From Trifolium pratense (taxonomy: Eukaryota; Streptophyta; Magnoliopsida; Fabales; Fabaceae): 64,000 nucleotides of DNA. Below the pieces are notes generated by a model. The model saw only the letters and a list, made by a program, of their open reading frames with translations, was not told the origin of the DNA and ran no database searches. The translations under genes and the position numbers were made by a program. This document shows positions 1-11,991 of this stretch, one piece after another (within the stretch, counting starts at the first letter, position 1; every line of letters starts with the position of its first letter). The stretch is taken from positions 59,691,257 to 59,755,256 of the forward strand of contig NC_060060.1 in the NCBI RefSeq assembly GCF_020283565.1, read 5' to 3'.

Positions 1-2310
1 TTCCACCGGGATCATCGCGTCCGAACCATAGACCATTGTAAATGGCGCTTCTCCTGTCGAGGATTGGGGAGTGGTGTGATATGACCAGAGGATGGGTGAG
101 ATGTGGGCTACCCAAGCTTCGCCTTTGCTATCTAGCCTTCTTTTTAAGGCTCTTAGTATCACCTTATTTGCTGACTCTGCTTGTCCGTTAGCTTGTGGAT
201 GCTCCACTGATATAAAGGTGTTTTTGATTCCTTTGCTTCGACAGAATTCAACGACCTTTTCGCTGGCGAACTGTGTACCGTTGTCGGATACGATGTATTT
301 GGGCAATCCAAATCTGCAGATGATTTTCTTCCAATAAAAGATTTTTACCTGTTCCGCCGAGATGCTGGACACCGGTTCTGCTTCAATCCATTTTGTAAAG
401 TAGTCTACGGCGACGATGATCCATCGCGCTTGTTTATAGCCAACCGGAAATGGACCAACGATATCTACACCCCACATGAAAAAGGGCCAAGGGGATAATA
501 CTGACTTTAGTGGTTCCCCCGGAACGTGATGCAGGTTGGCGTGTCTTTGACATTTGTCACAGTTTCTTACATACATGGCGGTATCATCATGTATATCTGG
601 CCAATAAAATCCTGCTCTCAATATCTTTCCTGCTAACGCTCTTGAACCGATATGACTACCACATGACCCTTCGTGTACTTCAGTCATGATGCGCTTGGCT
701 TCTTCAGTACTGACGCATAAAAGGAGGGGGGACGCGAATCCCCTCTTATATAGCTTATCCCCTACCATTGAATACCATGCCGCCATTTTCCTCAATTTAA
801 AAGCCTTTTCCCTTTCTTTCGGGAGCTCATCCTTTTGGAGGTACCGGATAATGGGCGATCTCCAGTCTTCTTCTTCTATTACCATCATTACCTCTTCCCC
901 GTTGATGCTGGGAGTTTTTATGGTTTCTTGGATAACGGTTCTATGGCTTCCTGGTTTTTTGGTGCTCGCCAGCTTTGACAATAGATCTGCTCTCATGTTT
1001 TGTTCGCGGGGAACGTAAACTAATTCGAACGAATCGAAATGCTTAGCTAGGTTTTGCACCTTCTCCACGTATTTGATTAACTGCGGCTCCTTCGTTTGAA
1101 ACTTCCCTGATACTTGGTTGGTTACCAGTTGGGAATCACTCATGGCCTTTAGCTCTTTTACCTCCATATCGCTTGCCAACTTCATTCCTGCTATCAAAGC
1201 CTCGTATTCCGCTTGGTTGTTGCTAGCTTTGAAGGCGAAACGTAGTGATTGTTCTATCATCACGCCATCCGGTCCTTCCAGTACTATTCCGGCTCCACTT
1301 CCTCGCACATTGGAGGCCCCGTCAACTGAGAGTGTCCAAAACGCCGTTTTCTCTGTTGTGGGTGGAGTAGACATCTCCAATACAAAATCAGCTAGTCTTT
1401 GTGACTTAATGGCCCCTCTAGGTGAGAAGGTGATGTCAAATTCCGATAATTCCACGGACCACGCCACCATCCTTCCTGCCAAGTCTGGCTTTCGGAGGAC
1501 GTTCTTGATAGGGTAATCTGTTTTAACAACTACCTGGTGGCTTTGAAAATACTGCCTTAACTTTCTGGCTGTGACAACTACCGCGAGAGATAACCTCTCT
1601 ATTCTTTGATACCTTGTTTCTGCTCCCCTTAAGGTTCTACTTACAAAATATATAGGTTTTTCTTCGCCCTCTATTTCTTGAACTAGAGCTGAACTCAAAG
1701 CTCTATCCGAAACTGCGAGATATAGGTAAAGGGTGTTACCTGGTAATGGGCGTGTCAAGATGGGCGGTGATGCCAGGAACTCTTTTAGTTGTTTGAAGGC
1801 ATCTTCGCATTCTGGCGTCCAGGAAAATCTCTCATTTTTCCTAAGAGATGCGAAGAAGTGGAAACCCTTTTCGCCCGCACATGATAGGAATCTGGATAGT
1901 GCCGCTATTCTGCCTGTCAAGGTCTGTACTTCTTTCACGGATGTAGGGCTTCTCATGTCTATGATGGCTTGGCATTTCTCGGGGTTGGCCTCTATTCCTC
2001 TGCTGGTGAGCATAAATCCTAAGAATTTTCCGGCTCGTACTCCAAAGGAACACTTCGCTGGGTTTAGTCTCATGTTGTACTTTCTTACTGATCCCATGAT
2101 GTCCAATAGATCATCATCATGGCGGCTTCCCTCGGAAGTTTTTACTACCATGTCGTCGATATATACCTCTAAATTCTTCCCTATTTGCTCAGCAAAGACC
2201 CTGTCCATCAACCTTTGGTATGTTGCTCCCGCATTCTTCAATCCAAAAGGCATGACGTTGTAAAAATAGTTGCAGGTATTCGACATAAAGGCTGTATGGC
2301 AGGCGTCGGA
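1..2310 (-). CDS. Ty3/gypsy pol fragment: RT (C-terminal part), RNase H, integrase
   Basis: The minus frame whose codons end at positions 1, 4, 7 and so on is open from the primer-binding-site junction to the window edge, about 770 codons; I walked it and saw no TAA, TAG or TGA. In order it shows RT block MPFGLKNAGATYQRL (from 2253), catalytic YIDD (near 2160), an RNase H domain with SVDGAS, NQAEYEAL and the ADLLSKL end, an HHCC zinc-binding segment with paired Cys in CDKCQ (near 560), and the integrase core with VDIVGPFP, SDNGTQF and the Glu of QANGQAES. These are the expected DDE residues. The product would be the polyprotein that copies and integrates the element, but the missing gag, protease and RT N-terminus make it non-functional in cis. 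The uninterrupted frame suggests the deletion or the insertion is recent. Confidence 0.9.
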
Positions 2311-2320
2311 GGCGCCAAAA

Positions 2321-2910
2321 TGTTCTGGTAAAAAACAAGGGGGTTTGTATTATTGATCAAATGGTGTGATTACACTCAGTTCAATCCCAACAACCCTGGG
2401 AGTTTTATATATCAGAATTCGTCCTTTTACAAATGAAAGTAAGGAGCTATTTATAGAGCTTCTAGTCTTCTTCTCCAAGCAAGGGCTCCTAAAAATCCGG
2501 TCTTCAGCGCCTTTTCCGGTGATGCAGCGTGAAAGTAGGAATAAAAACCTTGGTCTCCAAGCCATGGCAGTTTCAAGGAGTTGTTTTCTTCATTCCCAAG
2601 TTAATCGCTAGGGAAGGATGAAGATATTTCTTTCTCGTGGGTAAATCCGTCTTATGGGCGTTATCCATCGTTACCTACCTCGCCCAGGCCTTATATCGCC
2701 AAATGGACACTTAGAATTTAATTGTTTTGGGCCTGTTTCCTTTCTCATATTAATTGGGCTAGTTTGATTTTGTCTTTAAGCCCATTGCCCAGTCCAGTAA
2801 GCAAAAACCATTATAATTTTTTTTAACTCAAATATAAGCAAATGTCAACTTATATTAATGTTGTAATTCCAAAAATATCCCTAAAAACTTAATATTGTGA
2901 GGAGGCGACA
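2321..2910 (-). repeat. LTR of the Ty3/gypsy element (590 bp)
   Basis: The inner edge is fixed by the primer-binding-site core three bases away. On the minus strand the repeat begins TGTCGCCTCC (2910) and ends CCAGAACA (2321), the usual TG...CA form. A TATAAATAG box lies at 2455-2447 on the minus strand, about 130 bp before the LTR end, where the transcription start of such elements is expected. The outer edge at 2910 is chosen from the TG/CA rule alone because the partner LTR is outside the window. Confidence 0.7.
2447..2455 (-). promoter_or_regulatory. TATA box inside the LTR
   Basis: The minus strand reads TATAAATAG. Its place in the last quarter of the LTR fits a retrotransposon promoter driving transcription toward lower coordinates. 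No other promoter element was assigned. Confidence 0.5.
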
Positions 2911-3038
2911 ATTTGATTAGGGTTGGGTTATAAATGTATATTTTCACTAGACCCTTACCCGTGCGATGCACGGGTGTGATGCAATTATTTTTATTTTACA
3001 ATTGCATAAAACTGAAACATTACATATTATCAAAATAA

Positions 3039-3060
3039 TAATAATAATAATAATAAAATA
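3039..3060. repeat. (TAA)n microsatellite
   Basis: About seven AAT/TAA units inside the Helitron. Confidence 0.8.
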
Positions 3061-4260
3061 GAGAATCTGAAATTCAAAAGATTTATTTTCTAAGGAGAAG
3101 TGGTGTGACATTGTAAGTGAGTGGTTAAATAAAGAAATATTATTGGTTTAAGGATTATGGTTTACTTTACATGAGTAACAAAATAACTATCTAAAATTTA
3201 TATATACAGGAGTAATATGATATATCTCCGCAAAACATATAAATCTATTTCAAAACACACAAAGGATTGGATGAAAAGATATGTGACAAAATCTAAGTCA
3301 CACAATTGGCATATAAATAGTGACAGAATTAGAAAAACTCAAATAAAACAAATAAAATTAAAGGGTACATACCTTTTAAAAATATTCCAAAGGGACATAT
3401 GTGAAGAGAATCAACCTCACAGTTCAGTTCGTTTGAGTAAGAGATGATGACCCAAAGCCTAAAATCAAAAATTATAAAAATAAGTATATCAATAAAAAAA
3501 ATGAATAAATAAAAAAGTAAAGGAAAGGAAAGTAAAACAACTATTACATAATTCAATTAAAAATAAAGTATATATTATTTAATTTGTATCATAATAGAAT
3601 ATAAATACACATATACAGTAACAATTAACTAAACCTATAAATGATGTGCAACACAAAAGTTGAATGTATGATCTGCAACAAACAAAAAATGTCAAATTCT
3701 CTTAATTTTATTTGTTATGCAAAAAGTTAATTTTTGCAAAAAATAAAATAACTACAACAAATCATGGTTTTAGAAAATAACATAAGTATTTATACTGATG
3801 CACAAAAGATGAAGAGGCAAGATAATGGAAAGAGAAATTGCACATTATAAGATATGAAAAAATCTATTCTCACATTCAACCGGAAAACACAAATGGTAAT
3901 CTTATTAAGCACATGATTGAGCACCAGGGGATGAAAATATTTGTTTCTAACATTCGTAATGGTTAGTTAGGAAAATATGAATAGGATACAAATTAAAATA
4001 GTTGTAAGCTATATATTAAAATATTGGTAGAAGAGTCCAAGGGATGAAAATTGAATTGTGACTTAAGAGATGAAAAATATATTACCGGGAGTTACAAAGT
4101 TAATTAGTGTGTATTTTTGTATTCTCCTTATTATAATATAGTAAGCAAAAATTATTATATTCACCAAAAAAAAGTAAAAGCTAATTAGTAAAAGCTTGAG
4201 TGAGTGTATATTAAAAAACCATAAGTATATAAATGTAGAATATGAAAAGTATAGAGATGA

Positions 4261-4314
4261 CAATAATAATAATAATAATAATAATAATAACTAATAATAA
4301 TAATAATAATAATA
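4261..4314. repeat. (TAA)n microsatellite, two blocks
   Basis: About nine AAT units, a short break (acta), then eight more, inside the 5' part of the Helitron. Confidence 0.85.
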
Positions 4315-4403
4315 TAGATGATGTGGCTAAATGAAACAATTTGATTGGTCTAAGTGGATTAGGGTTAGGAGAACTATTTAGGAATTATATATATAGATAT
4401 AGA

Positions 4404-5490
4404 TATAAAACCAAAAAGAACAATGTTATAAAAAATAATAATACACACCTTAAGAAATGAAATGTTGCAACGCTACTTCACTTTGACTCGTTCAAACGAA
4501 ATGTTCCTTCAATTCACTTCTTTATTCAATTAATTAACAATAAACAATTACATCATTGAAAATTATCGATCATTACAAGGCAACGGTTAAAACTAACCAC
4601 ATAACATAAGAGAATGAACTGAAGAGTTAATAAAATTACAACAAATAGCTCTTGATAATACTTAATTTTTTTTGGATAGTAACAATAATAAAACTTTGAA
4701 TTTTTCTCACATTTTATCTATAACCCATAAAATATCAAAAACTGGAAAATAGATCCCTTGCCGTCACTATTTGACCGTAGGTTAATCTGAGTCATTCATT
4801 TTTATTAATGTATTTTATTTATTTGATCAAAATTTAATCCAAGAGCTCCTATGCAATGACTGTATGACTAGACAACTCTTTAACTGCATGGGATTCAGGT
4901 CGCAAAAATTGAGCTAAATTTTACATGGTTATGATGTGAAATATTGATCATTCAAATTCTCTGTTTTTTGAGAGAAAATTCTCATGGTTGTTACTTGTTA
5001 TGCCTTCTTCCCTTTTTTTAAGAGTCGGTTTTATTATACACATGCATCATATATTCAAACCTCATTATTATTTTACCTTTATTATTATACACTAAAACAA
5101 AATACTAGTTTTTTTTTGACTAAAAAATACTACTAGTTTTGAATTTAAGAAACATCACATTAGTACTCACTAATTGATCCAGTAATCAAAGTTATTGCTC
5201 ACAGCTCTCACCTAACACGTTTCTCTCTTTTTTTTTGGTCGGTACACGTTTCTTATACGGTATATGACCCCGATCTAATTGAGGTTCGATTAGATGAGTG
5301 CCCTCATATGTAGGATTGTCATTTAGACAGGTCTATCATGATTAATTCTCGTCGCATATTATTAGGACATGCATGATCAATTGACTCTAATATATGGTTT
5401 CAAATTGTATATTTTTAATCAATTCAAGTGACAAGCATTTCAAGTTAAACCATCTGAAATCAATCACAATGACTGATACATGTATTGAAA
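4404..5490. other. Gene-free AT-rich stretch
   Basis: I see no coding potential, RNA gene or convincing repeat end here. Short T-rich runs and stops in all frames throughout. Confidence 0.6.
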
Positions 5491-5492
5491 CA

Positions 5493-5818
5493 ACACCGAG
5501 GTTCGAAGTAGATGAAGGGGAGGGGAGGTGATGAAATACTTTTATTAAAGGGTAATTTTGGTAAAAACTCTAAAATATCTCAAATGTTATATTTTTTGTT
5601 CAATATAGAAACTCTCTCAAATATTATATATACTTTTTTTTTTAAAAAACTCTCTCAAATATATATTTTTTTTGTAGAACCTCTCTCAAACTCTAACGAC
5701 CTACAAAAAAAAAAAATATTTGAGATATTTGAGAACATCTACCAAAATTACCCTTTATTAAAGGTATTCCTTCATCTCTCCTCCCCTCCATCTATTTCGA
5801 AACAAACAGACCCTAAAA
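5493..5818. mobile_element. Foldback/MITE-like element
   Basis: Two arms in inverted orientation: the left arm (about 5495-5565) holds TTCGAA, TAGATG, a GGGGAGG tract and GGGTAATTTTGGTA; the right arm (about 5742-5815) holds TACCAAAATTACCC, CTCCCCTCC, ATCTA and TTCGAA in the opposite order. The centre is T-rich with three CTCTCTCAAATAT-like repeats. The outermost right sequence, CAAACAGACCC, has no clear partner on the left, so the outer ends are not firmly fixed. No transposase. An open frame over this region (from 5512) is not coding. Confidence 0.6.
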
Positions 5819-6167
5819 AAATAAAATCTTTTAGCTTTGTGTTGCACACAATTTCCTCTCACACACAGACCCTAAATTCTTTCATTCTTTCACATTTTGA
5901 GAGTTATTAAACCTAGATTTAAATGGTTGATCAAAAAAAAAAAAAACCTAGATTTAAATGATTTATTTAAAAGTACGTTTTATGCAAGGTGATATATATT
6001 TGGTACATTTACGTTGAATAATAAATTTCGGTGTAAAAATTATGTTTGAATTCAAAAATTACAAATCATAACTCTAAATATCGAACACAAAATCAACTAT
6101 ACTTTTTTTTTTGACAATACAAAATCAACTATACTTAAAAACAATTAAACACGTCTTTTTACTTAAA
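5819..6167. other. Non-coding stretch with short local duplications
   Basis: Two small direct repeats: CCTAGATTTAAATG at about 5912 and 5946, each followed by similar sequence, and ACAAAATCAACTATACTT at about 6087 and 6119. No gene seen. Confidence 0.6.
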
Positions 6168-6238
6168 AACAAATCATAGCTCAATTAGTAGGGACGTCAC
6201 ATCATATGTACAAGAGCTGAAGTTCGAATTCCAAACAC
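6168..6238 (+). mobile_element. tRNA-derived SINE, short
   Basis: A box-A-like segment (TAGCTCAATTAGTAGGG) and a box-B-like segment (GTTCGAATTCC) are spaced as in a tRNA gene, but no cloverleaf can be completed. It is flanked by an imperfect direct repeat, CTTTTTACTTAAAAA before and CTTTTTTACTTGAAAAA after, consistent with a LINE-type target-site duplication, and followed by an A run. Pol III transcribed in origin; no protein. Confidence 0.6.
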
Positions 6239-6255
6239 TTTTTTACTTGAAAAAA

Positions 6256-7640
6256 AAAAAACTAAACCCATGCATATCAAAATTAATTTTACAAATTGTT
6301 CAAAACATGAAACAGTTGACCAGTTCCTCATCCATGGTCATTCATTTTGCCTTGTATGTTATTTACTCTTTCCACAAATAATAGTAAAAATATACAAATA
6401 TTAATATTTTAGAAATCAACTCAGCCTTAGAATAACGTTGATCGATCAGCATACAACAAAGGAAGTAGGAAGTAGGAACTTTTGACTTTTCGGGTCAAAC
6501 ACACAATATGGCCATATAGTATTTTTTTAGATTACAGTGGTCTATTTTGACTCATCAATAACAATTGTTCTAACTGTATTAAAATCTAAATAATTTTTTA
6601 AAATATTAATATTATTTTTATCAGATTATGCTTTTTTTTTCCTCTCAAAATAATATTTATTTGTTTTTATTCTACTTTGGAACACTATTTTTTTTTACTC
6701 ATAGAATACTATTTTTAGGAGGGCCAAAGGCCCACTTTTTTTAGGAGCAAAATACTTTATTGAAATATTGCAATGAAATTTTATATAATTATTGATATTT
6801 TTTTACAAATATTAATAGACACCAGAGAGAATTGAACATGAGACCTTAAAGAGAAGCACACTCCCAGGTTTTAAGCCATATAAAATTATTAACAAAACTT
6901 ATTGAGTAAATTTTTTAGCGATGTTGACTTTGAAAGAAAAAGTGCTTATTAAATATTAATATTAAAAAATCATAAATAAATTAATCATACATGTGAGTTC
7001 TACTTAGATATCAAATGAAATTCTCCTTCCTAATTGTTTTTACTCTTCAAATAGATAATGTGATGCTAACAAATGCCCTTGTTCTTGTGTAAGTTAAATT
7101 GGTCATCAGGTAGGCGGTATACCATGTGCCGACCTTTGAGAAGTTGTGTATTTGGTGAAAAAATGATGTATTTTTCTGATGTTTATGATATATTATATAA
7201 GAATGTCATAGGAATAGTGAAGAAAATAGTGGAAGGAGTAGTTGGAAGAGTGTAGGGAGTAATGAGATAATGGTGGAGTGAATGTAAAAAGTAATCTCTT
7301 GTGTTCTTATTCTTTCAAACCTCTTTCGTCCTTAGGCGTGACTGAGTCCGACTCTTATCCAATAGCGATGACAACATGGATCAGGAAAGAAGCCCACAAA
7401 TGCTTTGGACCTATGACAACCATAGTGAATGAGACCCACTCCATAATTTTGGGTCTTGCCTAGTTCAACACTATTAAACAAACAAAAAATAAAAAATTTA
7501 CATTAAAAATAATAACTTTTAAACTTTTTAAAAAATTAAATACATCACTTTTAACTCAAATTTTATAATTTTATTTTCTTAACAAGTGAGAAGTGACCAA
7601 TAGTCCAATACCACTCTTCGATATTTGGCAATAAACAATA
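6256..7640. other. Gene-free AT-rich stretch
   Basis: Nothing coding is supported. Open frames at 7073-7255 and 7278-7463 are short, without family resemblance or splice context, and I leave them out. Confidence 0.6.

Positions 7641-7643
<3 letters not shown>

Positions 7644-7683
<40 letters not shown>
7644..7683. repeat. (TC)n microsatellite
   Basis: Twenty uninterrupted TC units, extended by CGCTCCCTCCCTCCC. The minus-strand frame across it encodes only Arg-Glu repeats and is not a gene. Confidence 0.95.
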
Positions 7684-7686
<3 letters not shown>

Positions 7687-7993
7687 CCCTCCCTCCCTTT
7701 CCTATATTTTCTTCTATTTTAGGTCCGTGTCTTTGTAACTCATTTTCAAATAAGACCCTCATTTTCCCAATATTTTAAAATAATTTTTGTCTCTATCTTT
7801 ATCCACTTTATATCAAAATCATCATTTACATTTTCAACTTACCGCGTTAAATTAATCTATCCCTTCACCGTTTTTTTTATCAAGTGATCAATGTCTTTAA
7901 ATCAACTATTAACTACATGACACTTAAATTGCATGATGTCATTATTCACATCTTACTTGATAATACACGTCAACAAACCTGGATCCAATGCAA

Positions 7994-8176
7994 TCTCTGA
8001 CTGCCTATAGTTGTGCAATCACGCGTTTCTGGCTGTCCGATCTTGATCGAATAATCTATAATAAAAGTGTTTTGATTGAATAAAAAAGTAAAGTTTCAGT
8101 CTTCAAATTTTAAATTATCTAATCGAGATCAGACAGTCAGAAACATGTGATTGTACATCTGCAGGCAGTCAGTCCA
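7994..8176. repeat. Inverted repeat, MITE-like
   Basis: The left arm (about 7997-8051: GACTGCCTATAG, GTGCAATCAC, GTTTCTGGCTGTC, GATC) pairs with the right arm (about 8121-8172: ATCGAGATCAGAC, AGTCAGAAAC, GTGATTGTACA, CAGGCAGTC). About 50 bp per arm at roughly 80 percent complementarity, with about 65 bp between. No target duplication was identified, so it may be a small transposon or a chance-retained hairpin. Confidence 0.6.
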
Positions 8177-8378
8177 CATAATTCTAATCTCACATCAACA
8201 CATTTAAAATAATTTCTTTTTATAATAAAACTGATGATCGAACTCAAAACCTCTAGCTTACTACCAAACAATTTTCCTTAGTTATATTTTGACCTTTTAC
8301 TACAAACCTTTCTGGTTTGTTCCATTGAAAACGAACAGAATTTTCCTCTCTCTTTTTTCACTGCAACACACCCACCCA

Positions 8379-8388
8379 TATATATATA
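8379..8388 (+). promoter_or_regulatory. Probable TATA box of the WD40 gene
   Basis: ATATATATATA sits just upstream of a CT-rich leader typical of plant 5'-UTRs, about 630 bp before the start codon. A 5'-UTR intron from about 8503 (GTGTAAG) to 8917 (TGTAG) would shorten the mature leader; this intron is inferred from the splice signals only. Confidence 0.4.
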
Positions 8389-9015
8389 CACTCTCCACAT
8401 GTCCACTTTCTATTCTCGTTTCGTTTTCTCTTTGATACTTCTTCTCTTCTCTTCTCTTCCTCACTACCACCATTGCTCTCTTCACCATCATCCACACGCC
8501 CCGTGTAAGCAACCACACTTTTTCTACTTTCTTTCTTTTACTCAAAATAAAATTTGTCTTCTTTTCATCTGTCAAATTCCCTTCTTTGTTCATTTGTTTT
8601 CATTAATTTATCATCTTTTGTCTTCACCGGTTTCATTAATGTTCTTTCCACCGTTTTCAATTTCCGTATTTTTTATTTTTTATTTTCATTCTATAAATTA
8701 TCGAATTTTTGTTTCTTCCTTTTATAAGACATGCTTGTTTGTTTGGTTGGTTATTATGGATTGATTGGGATCTATGTTGGATTGGATTAAATTTCTCGGT
8801 TTCTGTTTTCTTATTATTATTAAACTATTGTCTTTGTTGTTTGGTTTAGTTTAGTAAAAATACTAAAAATGTTTATTTTGCTGATATTGGTTTCTGTGCT
8901 GTTTTTTTTTTATGTAGTTCATAGTTTATGATCTGGGTGGCTTCGTTTGAAGTGAAAGATTGGATTTTGACGCATTTCATTGAAGAGGGGTTTAATGGGT
9001 TGAACTCAGACAATC

Positions 9016-11991
9016 ATGGGTAGTTTCAGTGATCAGGATTGTTGGTTTTTTGATGCTCAAGAGGATGTTGTGTCCATTAGGGATGCAAATTCTGATAATG
9101 ATGATGATGATGATGATAAAGGGGTGTCTGTGTCTGTTGATTTTGATTATGATGTTTGGGTTCGGAGTCCGAAGAGTGTGAGAGAGCGTAGGAGGAAGTT
9201 TATGAAGAGTATGGGAATGAGTATAGATGGAATTGTAGTTGATAATTTACTAGATGTTGAGAAGGAAGAGATGATAGATAGAGTAAGAGATAGTTGTGAT
9301 TCTGAAGAGGAATTCAGTTCAAGTCGGTTGTCATTGTCTCGGTGTTCTAGCGGTAGTTCGGTAGAGGAGTTTGGTTTAGTGGATAGTAACTTGCCGTGTC
9401 AAGATGGAAATTTAGAGAAGGGAATAGGGGCTAATGTGGATAAAGAGGGGGGACGGAAGATTATCGATGGTTTAGATCAGTTGGTGGTTGCTAACAAATT
9501 TGATGATTCGGTGAATGTCGATGTCCCTGGGGTGGCTACTAGGGAGTTTGAGGATACAAACGGTGATGTGGATACTAGAATGATGAATAAGGCAACAAGG
9601 GGTTGGTTTAGAAGATTGAAATCAATGACGTGTATGGTTGATAGTCAAGGGGAAGGTGGCGATGATAATGGGAAAGAAGGGAGAATGAAAATCTCCGGGT
9701 GTAGGCTTCAAAAAGTAAAGGTCCGTTCGTGTAAAAAGAAAATGAAGGAACTTTCATCGCTTTACTTGAGGCAAGATATTCAAGCACACAAAGGTTCGAT
9801 TTTGACCATGAAATTCAGTCCTGATGGGCAGTATCTTGCCACTGGTGGTGAAGATGGGGTTGTTCGTTTGTGGCAAGTGGTTGAGGAGGATCGATGTAAT
9901 GAAACTCACATTCCAGAAATTGACCCCTCGTGCATTTACTTTACGGTGAATAATCTCTCTCAATTGACACCATTGTTTGTGGATAAGGAAAAACTTATCA
10001 AACAGAAGAGTGTGAGAAAAACATCAGATTCAGCTTGTGCCATTTTTCCGCCTAAGATCTTTCGGTTGTTGGAAAAACCATTGCGTGAGTTCCGTGGGCA
10101 TAGAAGTGAAGTTTTGGATCTCTCTTGGTCAAAGAAGAATGTGAGCGAATGTTATTAACTATTATCATGTTATTAAGTTATTTAATTATTATAGACAAAG
10201 TTTATGGAAAATTGATTGGTTATTGATCTTCCTTTTGAATGTAGTATCTTCTCTCATCTTCGGTTGACAAAACTGTCCGACTATGGCAAGTGAATCATGA
10301 CCATTGCTTCAAAGTGTTTTCACACAGTAATTACGGTGCGTCTTGTTGCATTTCTATTATGATTATCTGGCTTCTTCAGTTGTTATCCTAATTTGTTTAA
10401 TCACAACAGTTTGTCTCACAATTTGTTCGTGTTTGATGGTGTTGTACAGTGACAAGCATACAATTCAATCCGGTTGATGAAGATTATTTCATTAGTGGAT
10501 CTATAGACGGAAAAGTTCGCATCTGGACAATTCCTGATTGTCAGGTTGTTGATTGGACTGATGTCAAAGATATAGTGACAGCAGTATGTTATCGGCCTGA
10601 TGGGCAGGTATTATTTTTATAAAAAACATTTTCAATTTGATTTTAAACATATAATATAGAGGAAATGATTTCATATGAATAATATGCTGCATAACAGGGA
10701 GGGATTGTTGGCTCTTTGGAAGGAGATTGTCGGTTTTATAAAATATCAGGTATAAGCCTTATACAGATTTTTTTTGGTACTATTGAAATGTAATTAGTTG
10801 TCACCATCAATATGTTATGTTGTTTTATTTTTTAAACTACGGATTTTGAATACGAAGTAAAAAGATTTTGTATACGTCAACGTTTCTCGAATTATATTGG
10901 GATGTTGTGATTGTCATTACTCTTTTAAACTACTACAATCACTTAAGACTTGAGCGAGGTCCTTAACTCTTCTGGTTTTCATTTTTTGGTTGAACCAGAT
11001 AATCACTTGCAGTTAGATTCCCATGTATGCTTAATTGGTAAAAAGAAACTTCCGGGAAGAGGGATAACTGGCTTTCAGGTATTTTTCTTTTGCTTCTTGT
11101 CTTAAGCAACATTTGTGTTTATCTAAATGTACATTCACAATTTTGTGGTGATTAACTGATAATATTTTATTTGTTTTCAGTTTCTTCCTCAAGATTCTAA
11201 CAAAGTTATGGTTACTTGTGCTGATTCACAAGTCAGAATCCTTGATGGGCTTAATGTGATTTGCAAATACAAAAGTATGTTCCTTTGTTAAAATACTACA
11301 CCATCGGCATCAGCCATTATTATCATTATTATTGATTCAGTAGCCTCAAATTTTAGAGATTATCCTTGTTATTGATTCAGTAGTCTCTAATCCGGCATTA
11401 ATTTTAGTATATGTTCTGTCACTTAAGGTTCTTCATATTTTATTTTCAGGCCTGAACACAGGTAGTCCAATGTGTGCATCGTTTACTTCGGACGGGAAAC
11501 ATATTTTATCAGCATGCGAGGACTCGAATGTATATTTATGGAACGTTAATCAGGAAGAGTCTATTCCCACGAAATCTACAAAGGTTAGGTCTTCTGAGCG
11601 GTTTTTCTCAAACGCATCCGTTGCAGTGCCTTGGCATGGTTTGACAGCTCAAATCACTGAAAATGAACAATTGAATATCTTGGATAAAAAATCACCTCAA
11701 GTTGCTATACAATTACACCCAAATCCACCTGCTTCTTTCTCTCTAGGCCAAGAATTTTTCTTGGAGTCTTTTCCAAAAGGATCTGCAACCTGGCCCGAAG
11801 AGAAGCTTCCCATTCCGAGCTCTAAGACTAAGAAAACATCATTGCTACGTAAATCCGAATACAAGTTCTTGAAATCTTCTTGCAAGAGTACCGTCTGTGC
11901 TCATGCGTGGGGTATGGTCATTGTGACTGCAGGCTGGGACGGGAGGATAAAATCGTTCCAAAATTATGGGCTACCTGCTGCACCTGTTTGA
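9016..11991 (+). CDS. WD40 repeat protein, WDR44-like
   Basis: Seven coding exons: 9016-10140, 10245-10335, 10450-10607, 10698-10749, 10999-11078, 11181-11274, 11450-11991. All junctions are GT-AG and keep frame, giving 713 residues. The start is the first ATG of the long open exon, after a stop-rich leader. The N-terminal 250 residues are acidic and low-complexity (a run of eight Asp/Asn near 28-35). WD repeats start near residue 258 ([25 protein letters not shown]), then [20 protein letters not shown] (about 358-397), [24 protein letters not shown], and four weaker blades to the C-terminus (SFQNYG). This matches the plant transducin/WDR44-like family, presumed propeller scaffolds; their role in plants is poorly defined (WDR44 in animals binds Rab11). 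No catalytic residues are expected. Family assignment is firm, function is inference. Confidence 0.92.

Larger units (their letters stand above)
1..2910 (-). mobile_element. Ty3/gypsy LTR retrotransposon, internally deleted, runs off the window
   Basis: Reading the minus strand, an LTR (2910 to 2321) is followed by a primer-binding-site core TGGCGCC (2317 to 2311) and then directly by reverse transcriptase, RNase H and integrase down to base 1. The order RT-RNaseH-integrase is that of the Ty3/gypsy superfamily. Gag, protease and the N-terminal part of RT, which should lie between the primer-binding site and RT, are absent, so this copy is a deletion derivative. The other LTR and the target-site duplication would lie to the left of the window. 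The copy could not move by itself. Confidence 0.9.
2947..4397 (-). mobile_element. Non-autonomous Helitron
   Basis: On the minus strand the 3' end has the classical form: an 8-bp-stem hairpin ACCCGTGC-ATC-GCACGGGT, six bases, then CTAG (2950-2947) followed by a T outside. The 5' end reads A|TCTATATATATAATTCC at 4397; a second TC at 4403 is equally possible. Both flanks agree with Helitron insertion between A and T without target duplication. About 1.45 kb. It is AT-rich and contains no Rep/helicase frame, so it depends on an autonomous copy elsewhere. It lies 36 bp beyond the LTR end. The hairpin end is strong evidence; the exact 5' end is less sure. Confidence 0.75.

Noticed and set aside
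92..2611. Several plus-strand open frames of 80-176 codons
   Set aside because: They are antisense shadows of the minus-strand pol frame or lie in the LTR; the minus reading gives RT, RNase H and integrase motifs in order.
6168..6238. Possible tRNA gene
   Set aside because: Box A- and box B-like words are present but acceptor and anticodon stems do not form; flanking duplication shows a SINE.
7571..7762. Minus-strand frame with an Arg-Glu repeat
   Set aside because: It is the (TC)n microsatellite read as protein; no other support.
8300..8764. Overlapping plus and minus frames of about 100-120 codons upstream of the WD40 gene
   Set aside because: CT-rich leader and probable 5'-UTR intron; the composition explains the open frames.
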